Source: an uncultured Collinsella sp. (GTDB taxonomy: Bacteria > Actinomycetota > Coriobacteriia > Coriobacteriales > Coriobacteriaceae). From it: a DNA stretch of 40,108 bases. A program made the translations under genes and the position numbers. Shown here in pieces: positions 22,854 through 30,864 of this stretch. How positions within the stretch are numbered: the first letter of the stretch is position 1; the number at the start of each line of letters is the position of its first letter. The notes under the pieces are model-generated. The model had not been told where the DNA came from, made no database searches, and was given only the letters and a program-made list of their open reading frames with translations. The stretch lies in NCBI GenBank assembly GCA_900539035.1, contig UQAU01000019.1, positions 1 through 40,108 of the forward strand. The letters are read 5' to 3'.

Positions 22854-24614
22854 ATGGAATCGATCGTTAAGTTCTTGGAGAAAGGTCAGCCGTACTTCGA
22901 CAAGGTCTCTAAGAACATCTACCTTCAGGCCATTAAAGACGGCTTTTTGGCAGCAATGCCCATCATCCTGTCTTCTTCTGTCTTCCTGCTTATTTCGACC
23001 CTGCCGGGCGTTGTCGCCACGGTCGGCGGCTTTACGCTGCCCGACTGGTGGAACGTCGACGTCGTGAACTTCTGCAACAAGGTTTACAACTTCACGATGG
23101 GCGTCGTGGGCATCATGGTCGCCGGCACCACCGCAAGCGCGCTGACCGGCTCCAAGAACCGCCGCATGCCTGCCGGCAAGGCCATCAACGCCACGAGCAC
23201 CATGGTCGCCGCCATGTGCGCTATGCTCATCTTGGCCGTTACCCAGACGAGTGCCAAGATCGACGGCGCCGATGTCTCGGTGTTCTTTACCGACAACATG
23301 GGCACCAAGGGCCTGCTGAGCTCCTTTGTCGCCGCATTTGCCACGGTCAACATCTATGCCTTCTGCATTAAGCGAGACATCACCATCAAGCTGCCCAAAG
23401 AAGTCCCCGGCGCCATCGCCCAGAACTTCCGCGACATCTTCGCCTTCAGCTTCTCCATCCTGTTTGTCGCCGTCATCGACGTTATCTGCCGCACCTGCTT
23501 GGCCGTCCCGTTTGCCAACGTCATCTCCACGCTGGTGAGCCCGCTGTTCGCCGCTGCCGATTCCTACGCCGGCCTCGCCCTCATCTGGTTCATGATCCCG
23601 CTGTTCTGGTTCATGGGCATCCACGGCCCCTCGGTCGTTAAGCCTGCCCTCAACGCCGCGCTGTTTGGCAACATCACCACCAACCTCGCCACGCTGCAGG
23701 CCGGCGGTCACCCCGCCCTCGCCCTGACCGAGAACTTCGGTAACTACATCGGCGAACTCGGCGGCACCGGCGCCACGTTCATTGTCCCGATCATCTTCCT
23801 GCTCTTTATGCGCTCCAAGCAGCTCAAGGCCGTCGGCAAAGCCTCTGTCGTACCCGTGATGTTCGCCGTCAACGAGCCGCTGCTGTTCGCCGCGCCCATC
23901 ATCCTCAACCCGTACTTCCTGATCCCGTTCCTGTTTGCCCCCGTGGCCAACGTCCTCATTGGTAAGTTCTTCATCGACTTTTTGGGCATGAACGGCTTTA
24001 TCTATGCCATGCCGTGGGCACTCCCCGGACCGATCGGCACCTTCATCGACACCAACTTCCAGCCGATCTCTCTGGTCCTGGTTGTCGTCCTGCTGGTCGT
24101 TGACTTCTTGATCTACTACCCGTTCTGCAAGGCCTACGACAACGTCCTGTGCAAGCAGGAGGCCGAGACCCTGGCCGAAGAAGAGGCCGAGGAGACCAAG
24201 ACCGTCAAGACCGCTGACGCCCCCGCCGTTGAGGCTCCTGTTGTCGAGACCGCTTCTGCCACTGAGGCCTCCGCAGCTCCGTCCGCCCTTAAGGGCAAGG
24301 ATCTGAGGGTTCTGGTTCTGTGCGCTGGCGCCGGCACCTCTGCACTGCTCGCCAACGCGCTTAAGGAAGGCGCCGACGAGCTGGGCATCGACATTACCGC
24401 CAACGCCGGTGCCTACGGCAGTCACTACGCCATCATGGACCAGTACAACGTCATCGTCCTGGCTCCGCAGGTTCGCACCTATTACAACGAGATGAAGGCC
24501 GACACCGACCGCCTGGGCATCACGCTGCTGTCGCCCAAGGGCAAACAGTACATCGACCTCACTAAGGATCCCAAGGGTGCCGTCGCCTGGATCGAGGAAA
24601 ACCTCGAGGCATAA
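22854..24614 (+). CDS. lacE: PTS lactose-type EIICB, cassette 2
   Basis: A 586-residue EIICB. The EIIC part has GIHGPSVVKP and VNEPLLFAAP. A linker rich in Glu, Ala, Thr and Val (about 430-480) leads to an EIIB domain with phosphocysteine C490 in VLVLCAGAGTSALLANALKEG. N-terminal MESIVKFLEKGQPYFDKVSK and the C-terminal half are close to the EIICB of cassettes 3 and 4. AGAGGAGC lies about 9 nt before the ATG. Second gene of the cassette 2 operon, followed by a strong terminator. The substrate is a disaccharide, probably a beta-galactoside given the partner GH1; exact identity is unknown. Confidence 0.93.
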   Translation: MESIVKFLEKGQPYFDKVSKNIYLQAIKDGFLAAMPIILSSSVFLLISTLPGVVATVGGFTLPDWWNVDVVNFCNKVYNFTMGVVGIMVAGTTASALTGSKNRRMPAGKAINATSTMVAAMCAMLILAVTQTSAKIDGADVSVFFTDNMGTKGLLSSFVAAFATVNIYAFCIKRDITIKLPKEVPGAIAQNFRDIFAFSFSILFVAVIDVICRTCLAVPFANVISTLVSPLFAAADSYAGLALIWFMIPLFWFMGIHGPSVVKPALNAALFGNITTNLATLQAGGHPALALTENFGNYIGELGGTGATFIVPIIFLLFMRSKQLKAVGKASVVPVMFAVNEPLLFAAPIILNPYFLIPFLFAPVANVLIGKFFIDFLGMNGFIYAMPWALPGPIGTFIDTNFQPISLVLVVVLLVVDFLIYYPFCKAYDNVLCKQEAETLAEEEAEETKTVKTADAPAVEAPVVETASATEASAAPSALKGKDLRVLVLCAGAGTSALLANALKEGADELGIDITANAGAYGSHYAIMDQYNVIVLAPQVRTYYNEMKADTDRLGITLLSPKGKQYIDLTKDPKGAVAWIEENLEA

Positions 24615-24646
24615 GACGCTGACACCACCTGCCGCTCGCAGACAAT

Positions 24647-24690
24647 AAATGGCCCGTGCATCGATGTGTGATGCGCGGGCCATTTTGTTT
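24647..24690 (+). terminator. terminator of cassette 2
   Basis: AAATGGCCCGTGCATC pairs with GATGCGCGGGCCATTT (24670-24685) with one mismatch, followed by TGTTT. Confidence 0.9.
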
Positions 24691-24709
24691 AGACCGCACC
24701 CGTCCTCCT

Positions 24710-24774
24710 GTTCATCTCAATCTGTAACATCTAGCCGAGTTTTTGGGTCCCAGCTGTTACAGACTTAGACGAGC
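24710..24774. repeat. TCTCGATCTGTAACA palindrome, unit 3, type A, single
   Basis: GTTCATCTCAATCTGTAACA and TGTTACAGACTTAGACGAGC with the type A centre TCTAGCCGAGTTTTTGGGTC, nearly identical to unit 1. It is the only unit without a type B partner. It sits between the cassette 2 terminator and the end of the convergent LacI gene. Confidence 0.85.
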
Positions 24775-24787
24775 AGGCCGAGCACGT

Positions 24788-25798
24788 CTACGCCCGCAAA
24801 TCCCGCACGCTCGCGCGCTCGACCAACACACCCGAGACGAGCGTACGGCTTCTGGAGCTCGGGGCTTCCAGACCTGCGACGACCTCGTTAAGCGCACGGA
24901 TGCCCAGCTCGCGGTGGCGAAACTTCACCGACGTCAGAATCGAGTTGGGAATCGTCTTGTAGAGCTCATCGTCGAAACCGATCACGGACACGTCGTCGGG
25001 CACATTGAGCCCTTTGTCACGTAGAGCCATCATCACGCCGTTTGCCATGCAGTCGTTAGCAGCGAGGACCGCCGTGCAATCGGGTTTATCGGCAAGCACA
25101 AGGCCCGCGGCGTAGCCACTATCCGCATTCCAATCGCCTTGCAGAGGTTCAGGCGGCTCAATGCCACGTGCCTCGAGTGCCGCTCGCCAACCTTTCATAC
25201 GGCACTGGCTCGACAGCGACTCTTTCTTACCCGAAACGAAATACACGTTCTTGTGACCATGATCCAAGAAGTACTCGCACGCCATGCGCGCGCCGCCCTC
25301 TTGGTCGTCACTGACGGTGGAGCAGGTAGGATGTTCCATCGGTGTGATAATCACCGTCTTGAGGTCTTTCGGCGCCTCAAAGGTATCAAAGTCATCGACC
25401 ATCTGGCGCAGGTTGAAAATCATGCCGTCGACGGGAAGCTGCGACATCCTACGCGCCGCTTCGGCAAGGGTCATCTTCTCCCCCGCCCGCTTTTTGATCA
25501 TCGTAAGAGCAAAGCCTCGCTCTTCGGCGGCATCGGCGATACCGTCGATCATGTCCACGGCACCGCCCGACAAGTGGAACAGCACGACGCCGATGCACCC
25601 GTAACGACCCAACTTGAGCGAACGCGCGGCAAAGTTGGTTCGAAACCCGAGCGCCTCCATTGCGGAATGGACCTTATCGCGTGTCGACTCGCGCACGCTA
25701 TCGGGCTCGTTGATCACGCGCGACACCGTCTTAAGAGAAACACCCGCGGCAATCGCTACATCGTTCATCGAGACGTTTTTCTTGTCCATCGTTGCCAC
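24788..25798 (-). CDS. LacI-family repressor of PTS cassette 3
   Basis: A LacI/GalR regulator of about 336 residues: helix-turn-helix VSMNDVAIAAGVSLKTVSRV, hinge NFAARSLK, late motif VPDDVSVIGFDD. Recognition-helix specificity positions are Leu-Lys, unlike the other three LacI proteins. GTG at 25798 has GGAG 5 nt upstream and is my preferred start; an ATG three codons later is possible, and ATG 25849 lacks a ribosome site. It is divergent from the EIICB at 26074. The gap holds a perfect 16-bp palindrome ATGACAACGTTGTCAT, unlike the asymmetric operators of its paralogues. Confidence 0.9.
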   Translation of the reverse strand: MATMDKKNVSMNDVAIAAGVSLKTVSRVINEPDSVRESTRDKVHSAMEALGFRTNFAARSLKLGRYGCIGVVLFHLSGGAVDMIDGIADAAEERGFALTMIKKRAGEKMTLAEAARRMSQLPVDGMIFNLRQMVDDFDTFEAPKDLKTVIITPMEHPTCSTVSDDQEGGARMACEYFLDHGHKNVYFVSGKKESLSSQCRMKGWRAALEARGIEPPEPLQGDWNADSGYAAGLVLADKPDCTAVLAANDCMANGVMMALRDKGLNVPDDVSVIGFDDELYKTIPNSILTSVKFRHRELGIRALNEVVAGLEAPSSRSRTLVSGVLVERASVRDLRA

Positions 25799-25892
25799 TG
25801 CTTCTCCACTCGGTTCTCTATCGCTCGTTTTTTGCGTTCTAGCATACACTACCTGCCTGACTGATAAATCAGCCGTTTATCGGACGATATCG

Positions 25893-25968
25893 ACCGTTCA
25901 CCTGTAAATCCTTGTTGCTCTTCCAAATATGTCTTACGTTGTCATTAACGAAATGACAACGTTGTCAT
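25893..25968. promoter_or_regulatory. cassette 3 control region: palindromic operator and ACCGTTCAC box
   Basis: ACCGTTCAC at 25893-25901. TCTTACGTTGTCAT (25932-25945) and the perfect palindrome ATGACAAC-GTTGTCAT (25953-25968) are two likely operators; an overlapping TGTCATT...AATGACA is also present. The half-site ACGTTGTCAT occurs in both. Confidence 0.72.
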
Positions 25969-26073
25969 TTCGCAATGCCTTCCTTAAGCAGGAAGGTTTC
26001 CGGGCAGTCCTGACCATCCATCGACGACCAGTTCCATCCACATGCATCGCGCATCAAGTAGCAAAGGAGCTCT

Positions 26074-27852
26074 ATGGACGCCATCGTAAAGATGCTCGAA
26101 AAGCATCAACCGTTCTTTGAGAAGATCTCGAGAAACATCTACCTCCAGGCCATCAAAGACGGATTCCTTGGGTGCATGCCCATCGTCCTTACCTCTTCGA
26201 TCTTTCTGCTGATCGCCACCCTTCCCGGCGTAGTTGGCATCACGCTGCCCCAGCCGCTCATCGACTGGTGCAACAAGCTGTACAACTTCACCATGGGCGT
26301 CATGGGCATCATGGTTGCCGGCACCACCGCCAAGAACTTCACGGCTTCCATGAACCGTCGCATGCCCGCCGGCAAGGTGCTCAACGACGGTTCCACCATG
26401 GTGGCCGCCCAGTGCAGCATGCTGCTGCTCGCAGTCACGCAGTTCACCACCAAGTTCAACGGCTCCGAACTTTCGGTCTTCGATTGCACCAGCATGGGCA
26501 CGCGCGGTCTGTTCTCGGCCTATATCGCCGCGTTCATTACCGTGTGGGTTTATAAGTTCTGCGTCTCGCGCGATCTGACCATTAAGCTGCCCAAGGAGGT
26601 CCCGGGCGCCATCGCTCAGAACTTCCGCGACATCATCCCCTTTGGCGGCGCCGTCATCATCTGCGGCATCATCGATGTGGTTGTGCGCAACCTCATGGGC
26701 GTTCCGTTCTCCGAGCTGCTCATCAAGCTGCTCTCCCCGCTCTTTACCGCTGCAGAAACCTATCCTGGCCTTATCCTTATCCAGGCAGCCACCGCGTTCT
26801 TCTGGTTCATCGGCGTCCACGGCCCCTCGATCGTCCAGCCGGGCATCGACCCCATCCGTCTTACCAACCAGGCCGAGAACCTGCAGGTTCTGCTGGCCGG
26901 TGGCCACCCCGCCCACTCCCTCACCTTTAACATGTCGCTCGTAGGTGAGTTCGGCGGCACCGGCGCCACCTTCATCGTGCCGCTTCTGCTGATTCTCTTT
27001 ATGAAGTCCAAGCAGCTCAAAGCCGTCGGTAAGGCCTCGATTGTTCCTGTTGCCTTTGCCGTCAACGAACCGCTGCTCTTTGGCGCGCCGATGATCCTTA
27101 ACCCCTACATGCTCATCCCCTTTGTTGCCGCCGGCTGCGTCAACGTAAGTATTGCCAAGTTCTTTATCGACAACGTGGGCATGAACGGCTTCTCCTTCGT
27201 GGTGCCTTGGGCTACCCCTGCCCCCATCGGCATCTTCATCACCACGAACTTCCAGCTTATCGCCCTGGTATTTGTCGCGATCATCATCTTGCTGGACGCC
27301 ATCATCTACCTGCCGTTCTTGAAGGCATACGATAAGCTGCTCTGCGACCAGGAGGCCGAGCGCGCCGCCGAGCTGGGTCTCGAGTCCGATGGTGCTGCCA
27401 CCATCACCGCCAGCACCTCTGCGCCCGCTGTCGAGCAGACCGCCGCTTCCGTCGAGCCGACCGCCGCTGCCGCCGACAGCAAGCCTGTCGCCGATCAGCC
27501 CGAGCCCGCCTTCGACGCATCCGCTAAGAAGGATGTCGATGGCCTGAAGGTCCTCGTCCTGTGCGCCGGCGCCGGCACCTCTGCCATGCTTGCCAACGCC
27601 ATCAAGGAAGGTGCTGCGCAGACCGGAAAGAACATCGCTTCCTCCGCAGGCGCCTATGGCCAGCACACTGCCATCATGGATCAGTACGACGTCATCGTGC
27701 TCGCCCCGCAGGTTCGTAGCTACTACAACGACATGAAGGCCGACACCGATCGTCTGGGCATTAAGCTGCTCGCTCCCCGCGGTAAGGAATATATCGACCT
27801 TACCCGCGACCCCGCTGGCGCCATCAAGTGGCTCCGCGAGAACCTCGACTAG
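26074..27852 (+). CDS. lacE: PTS lactose-type EIICB, cassette 3
   Basis: A 592-residue EIICB. EIIC motifs are GVHGPSIVQP and VNEPLLFGAP; the linker (about 435-485) is rich in Ala, Thr, Pro and Val; the EIIB phosphocysteine is C497 in VLVLCAGAGTSAMLANAIKEG. AAAGGAGC precedes the ATG. It is first in an operon with the GH1 gene at 27928 (75 nt gap containing a hairpin). EIIB surface residues are close to those of cassettes 2 and 4, as expected if all dock the same EIIA from 14403. Substrate specificity is inferred from the neighbouring 6-phospho-beta-galactosidase. Confidence 0.93.
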   Translation: MDAIVKMLEKHQPFFEKISRNIYLQAIKDGFLGCMPIVLTSSIFLLIATLPGVVGITLPQPLIDWCNKLYNFTMGVMGIMVAGTTAKNFTASMNRRMPAGKVLNDGSTMVAAQCSMLLLAVTQFTTKFNGSELSVFDCTSMGTRGLFSAYIAAFITVWVYKFCVSRDLTIKLPKEVPGAIAQNFRDIIPFGGAVIICGIIDVVVRNLMGVPFSELLIKLLSPLFTAAETYPGLILIQAATAFFWFIGVHGPSIVQPGIDPIRLTNQAENLQVLLAGGHPAHSLTFNMSLVGEFGGTGATFIVPLLLILFMKSKQLKAVGKASIVPVAFAVNEPLLFGAPMILNPYMLIPFVAAGCVNVSIAKFFIDNVGMNGFSFVVPWATPAPIGIFITTNFQLIALVFVAIIILLDAIIYLPFLKAYDKLLCDQEAERAAELGLESDGAATITASTSAPAVEQTAASVEPTAAAADSKPVADQPEPAFDASAKKDVDGLKVLVLCAGAGTSAMLANAIKEGAAQTGKNIASSAGAYGQHTAIMDQYDVIVLAPQVRSYYNDMKADTDRLGIKLLAPRGKEYIDLTRDPAGAIKWLRENLD

Positions 27853-27867
27853 GTTCCTCCCTCTGTT

Positions 27868-27894
27868 GGTGCCCGGATCCCCAATTCGGGCACC
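27868..27894 (+). promoter_or_regulatory. intercistronic hairpin EIICB-GH1, cassette 3
   Basis: GGTGCCCG / CGGGCACC 8-bp stem with an 11-nt loop and no T-run. Confidence 0.45.
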
Positions 27895-27927
27895 CTCCCT
27901 ATTCGAATCCCACAGAAAGGATGACTC

Positions 27928-29349
27928 ATGACCAACCCCATGCAGTTCCCCGACGGCTTTGTGTTTGGCGGCGCCACCGCTGCTTACCAGGTTGAGGGCG
28001 AGACCCGTACGCACGGCAAGGGCAAAGTGCCCTGGGACGATTTCCTGGCTGCTCAGGGTCGCTTCTCCCCCGATCCCGCAAGCGATTTCTACAACAAGTA
28101 CCCGGTCGATATCGACCTGTGCCAGCGCTTCGGCATCAACGGTATCCGTGTCTCCATCGCTTGGAGCCGCATCTTCCCCAGCGGCACTGGTGAGATTAAC
28201 CCCGAGGGTGTTGCCTTCTATCACGAGCTCTTTGCCACCTGCAATAAAGCCGGCGTTATCCCCTATGTCACGCTCGATCACTTCGATACGCCCGAGGCCT
28301 TTTACCAGAACGGCGGCGAGGGCTTCCTGACGCGCACGACGATCGACGCCTTTGTCGAGTACGCCAAGTTCTGCTTTGCCGAGTTCACCGAGGTCAAGCA
28401 CTGGTTTACCTTTAACGAGATTCCCGCGACCGCCGAGGGCAGCTTTATCGTCGGCAACTGGCCGCACGGCGAGAAGTATCGCCTGGACAAGGCCTTCCAG
28501 CTCATGCACAACATGATGGTGGCCCACGCCAAGGCTGTCGTCGCCTTCCATGAGGGCGGCTTTGAGGGCGAGATCGGCATTGTCCAGAACCTGGAGCCCA
28601 AGTATCCCCTCGATCCCAACAACGCCGCCGACTGCGAGGCAGCTCGCATGGCCGACGTCATCAACAACCGCTGGGTACTCGACGCCACCTTCCGCGGCCA
28701 CTATGCAGCCGACACCATGGAGGCTGCGACCAAGCTGGCCCATATCGCCGGCGGCGAGCTCGACGTCCGCGACGAGGACATCGCCGCGCTGACCGCCGCG
28801 CTCCCCTACAACGATTGCCTGGGCGTCAACACCTACAAGTGCCAGTTCCTGCGTGCCGCCGAAGGCGAAAACGACATCAACCACAATGGCACCGGCGACA
28901 AGGGCTCCTCGCGCTGGTTCCTCAAGGGCGTGGGCGAGTCATGCGTGCGCGAAGGCGTACCCACCACCGATTGGGACTGGATCATTTATCCCGAGGGCCT
29001 GTACGACCTGCTGCTCCGCATTAAGAACGATTACCCCAACTACAAGAAGATCTACATCACCGAGAACGGCATGGGCTATAAGGACGACTTTGAGGACGGC
29101 TTTATCGACGACGCCCCTCGCATCGACTACATGCGTCAGCATCTCGCATGGATCCTCAAGGCAATCGACGGCGGCGTAAACGTCGACGGTTACTTTGTGT
29201 GGTCGCTGCAGGACCAGTTCTCCTGGACCAACGGCTATAACAAGCGCTATGGCCTGTTCTACATCGACTTTGAGACCCAGAAGCGCTATCCCAAGGCGAG
29301 CGCGTACTGGTACAAGAACGTCGCGGAGACCGGCCTGCTCATGGCCTAA
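27928..29349 (+). CDS. lacG: 6-phospho-beta-galactosidase, GH1, cassette 3
   Basis: A 473-residue GH1 enzyme: acid/base E164 (TFNE), nucleophile E379 (ITENG), phosphate site S432/K439/Y441 in FSWTNGYNKRYGL with the galactosidase-type Trp. It is very close to the cassette 1 enzyme over the N-terminal part (FGGATAAYQVEGETRTHGKGK in both), suggesting a fairly recent duplication or exchange. One difference: TLDHFD here replaces TLHHFD near the active site. AGAAAGGA precedes the ATG. It ends its operon with a strong terminator at 29374. The product galactose-6-phosphate goes to LacAB. Confidence 0.94.
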   Translation: MTNPMQFPDGFVFGGATAAYQVEGETRTHGKGKVPWDDFLAAQGRFSPDPASDFYNKYPVDIDLCQRFGINGIRVSIAWSRIFPSGTGEINPEGVAFYHELFATCNKAGVIPYVTLDHFDTPEAFYQNGGEGFLTRTTIDAFVEYAKFCFAEFTEVKHWFTFNEIPATAEGSFIVGNWPHGEKYRLDKAFQLMHNMMVAHAKAVVAFHEGGFEGEIGIVQNLEPKYPLDPNNAADCEAARMADVINNRWVLDATFRGHYAADTMEAATKLAHIAGGELDVRDEDIAALTAALPYNDCLGVNTYKCQFLRAAEGENDINHNGTGDKGSSRWFLKGVGESCVREGVPTTDWDWIIYPEGLYDLLLRIKNDYPNYKKIYITENGMGYKDDFEDGFIDDAPRIDYMRQHLAWILKAIDGGVNVDGYFVWSLQDQFSWTNGYNKRYGLFYIDFETQKRYPKASAYWYKNVAETGLLMA

Positions 29350-29373
29350 CTTTTGCCGCATAACCCCTGTCGG

Positions 29374-29420
29374 CCGCATGCGAATCCCTCCACGGGTTCG
29401 CATGCGGTCTTTTTGTTTTT
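29374..29420 (+). terminator. terminator of cassette 3
   Basis: CCGCATGCGAA / TTCGCATGCGG perfect 11-bp stem followed by TCTTTTTGTTTTT. Confidence 0.93.
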
Positions 29421-29438
29421 GGTGAGCCCGTGCGGACC

Positions 29439-29503
29439 GTTTATCTCGATCTGTAACACATAGACTAATTTTTCGGTCCCACCTGTTACAGATCGAGATG
29501 AAC
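29439..29503. repeat. TCTCGATCTGTAACA palindrome, unit 4, type A
   Basis: GTTTATCTCGATCTGTAACA with TGTTACAGATCGAGATGAAC, fully complementary arms. The type A centre is ATAGACTAATTTTTCGGTCC. Paired with unit 5, 16 nt away. Confidence 0.87.
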
Positions 29504-29518
29504 GGAATGACTGGGCCG

Positions 29519-29585
29519 AGAGATCTCGATCTGTAACGTCTGACTCGCTTTTGGCCGCCTACCTGTTACAGATCGAGACGATCCG
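29519..29585. repeat. TCTCGATCTGTAACA palindrome, unit 5, type B
   Basis: GAGATCTCGATCTGTAACG and CTGTTACAGATCGAGACGATC; centre GACTCGCTTTTGGCCGCCTA. It lies only about 30 nt upstream of the toxin-antitoxin promoter. Confidence 0.85.
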
Positions 29586-29602
29586 ACAGTACCGGTCGCT
29601 TG

Positions 29603-29646
29603 GACATACCGTGGTACAATTGTGTCCCAACACAAAGGAGGTACCC
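29603..29646 (+). promoter_or_regulatory. toxin-antitoxin promoter with possible operator
   Basis: Extended -10 TGGTACAAT (29612-29620) without a clear -35. GGACA...TGTCC arms (about 29602-29630) embrace the -10 and could be the autoregulatory operator. AAAGGAGGT then sits about 5 nt before the antitoxin ATG at 29647. Confidence 0.5.
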
Positions 29647-29913
29647 ATGTCAGCTTGTGTGCCCGTCCGAGATATGAAGGACACTGCTGCATTCACTACG
29701 CTTGTTGAGTCTGAGCGCGACGTCACCGTAACCAAGAACGGCTACGAGGCCATGCACTGCATCAGCAGCGACCAGTATCGCCTCATGCAAGAAGAAATCG
29801 CCAAGGCAAAACTGCTGTCTCGTATGATGTTGGCAGAAGACGAAATATCGCAAGGCGACTACAGCGATTACGAATCCTTCGCGGCTTCGATACGAGACAA
29901 ATATGACCTATAA
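29647..29913 (+). CDS. Phd/YefM-family antitoxin
   Basis: An 88-residue antitoxin. The N-terminal DNA-binding part shows the family pattern VPVRDMKDTAAF...VTVTKNGYEAM; the C-terminal half (DEISQGDYSDYESFAASIR) is acidic and would wrap the toxin. It represses its own operon together with the toxin. I chose ATG 29647 for its excellent AAAGGAGGT; the frame extends further upstream into the palindrome but without a ribosome site. It overlaps the toxin gene by 11 nt, a typical coupled arrangement. Base composition is more A/T-rich than the neighbouring PTS genes. Confidence 0.88.
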   Translation: MSACVPVRDMKDTAAFTTLVESERDVTVTKNGYEAMHCISSDQYRLMQEEIAKAKLLSRMMLAEDEISQGDYSDYESFAASIRDKYDL

Positions 29914-30208
29914 CGTCGCAATCCTCAAAAGCGCGCGATATGAGTACGAGAGTATCGTCGGATACCTTGCCCAAATCCTCAAGAATCCGCGCGCAGCAGG
30001 CAATTTTGTCGCTGAGTTTGAATATCAGCTTGATCTGCTTCGCGAACAGCCGCTCCTACGTCCCCTCTCGCACATGCAAGAGCTGGCGGCACGTAATTAC
30101 CGATCGTTTCCCATCAACAACTACGTGTGCCTTTATAAGTTTGAGCACGAAACGATCTATATCGCCCACGTCTTTCATCAGTCACAGGACTACGCCCGCC
30201 TGGTCTAG
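29903..30208 (+). CDS. RelE/ParE-family toxin
   Basis: A 101-residue toxin of the RelE/ParE fold. Visible pattern: an N-terminal beta-strand (YNVAILKSA), two helices, a basic region (AARNYRSFPINNYVCLYKF), and a C-terminal strand ending in HVFHQSQDYARLV, as in many chromosomal ParE/RelE proteins. Members either cut mRNA on the ribosome or poison gyrase; sequence alone does not decide. It is translated from an ATG inside the antitoxin gene. The pair lies between palindrome unit 5 and a broken lacR copy. Confidence 0.87.
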   Translation: MTYNVAILKSARYEYESIVGYLAQILKNPRAAGNFVAEFEYQLDLLREQPLLRPLSHMQELAARNYRSFPINNYVCLYKFEHETIYIAHVFHQSQDYARLV

Positions 30209-30306
30209 CCCACAAGCTGAATACTTGGCCCGAGCACATTTGCGCGTCAGCGTGAAGCGGTAATCCCCGCGCCGGCAGGGGGCAGAAGTATCGCATGCTG
30301 CGTTAG

Positions 30307-30750
30307 CTAGCAAATGATCTGCGTGTGCTCCTCGATGGCGGCGCGATCCTCGGCGGTAATACCCGGCTCGCACACCACGGCGTCCAGACTGTCCAAGCGG
30401 CAGAAGGTGTAGAAGTCGCGCTTGCCGATCTTGCTGGAGTCGGCGATCAGATAGCGCGAGTCCGCTTTGCTAAAAGCGAGCTGCTGGATACGGCCCTCAT
30501 CCATATTGGACGTAGACACGTCGCCATCCAGAATGCCGTTGGCACCGATAAACGCCGTGTCAATCCCTAGTGCGCGCAGGGTATCCTCGGCCATGGGGCC
30601 CACAAAGGCGGCGGTGCGGCGACGGTACATGCCGCCCACCAGGCACAGCTCGCAATCCTCGCGCGCCTCGAGCAGGCTAAAGGCCGAAAGCGAATTGGTC
30701 ACATAGATGGAAGACAGTTTGTCGGTGACTCGGAGAGCGCCAATGCGATC
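30307..30750 (-). pseudogene. truncated LacR-like DeoR regulator remnant
   Basis: The last about 131 codons are almost identical to the C-terminal half of the intact LacR at 34901 (shared CLVGGMYRR, SKADSRYLIADSSKIGKRDF, EEHTQ-IC). Going upstream, identity stops abruptly at TNSLS; the frame then reads ALRVTDKLSSIYV, still DeoR-like but diverged, until an in-frame TGA at 30751-30753. The DNA-binding domain is absent. It cannot act as a repressor. A free sensor domain could still be made from an internal GTG at 30702, but no ribosome site is evident. The arrangement suggests a partial duplication of the lacR region. Confidence 0.82.
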
Positions 30751-30794
30751 TCACGACGGTTGCGCGCATTGTCTCAATTAGATACTCAACGAAA

Positions 30795-30829
30795 TACGGC
30801 CCCGCAGCTCAATAAGCTGCGGGGCCGTA
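30795..30829 (-). terminator. terminator of the fourth EIICB gene
   Basis: TACGGCCCCGCAGCT / AGCTGCGGGGCCGTA perfect 15-bp stem with a 5-nt loop. On the minus strand TTTCGTT follows, a modest U-run. Confidence 0.82.
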
Positions 30830-30864
30830 CCATACACCGACGAATCAACGACGAAGTGCATCCA

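Noticed and set aside
25984..28884. Very long open frame of 966 codons on the minus strand opposite EIICB and GH1 of cassette 3 (similar long ones opposite 16512-17894, 18132-19628 and 22659-24683)
   Set aside because: These run antisense to clear enzymes. They arise because G/C-rich third positions suppress stops in the opposite frame; the peptides are rich in Gly, Asp, Val and His without domain features.
18150..29349. GH1 enzymes as 6-phospho-beta-glucosidases (cellobiose route)
   Set aside because: All three have Trp after the phosphate-binding Ser and the lactococcal LacG spacing of Ser, Lys and Tyr, and lie among lacA, lacB and lacC; galactoside use is more likely, although mixed specificity cannot be excluded.
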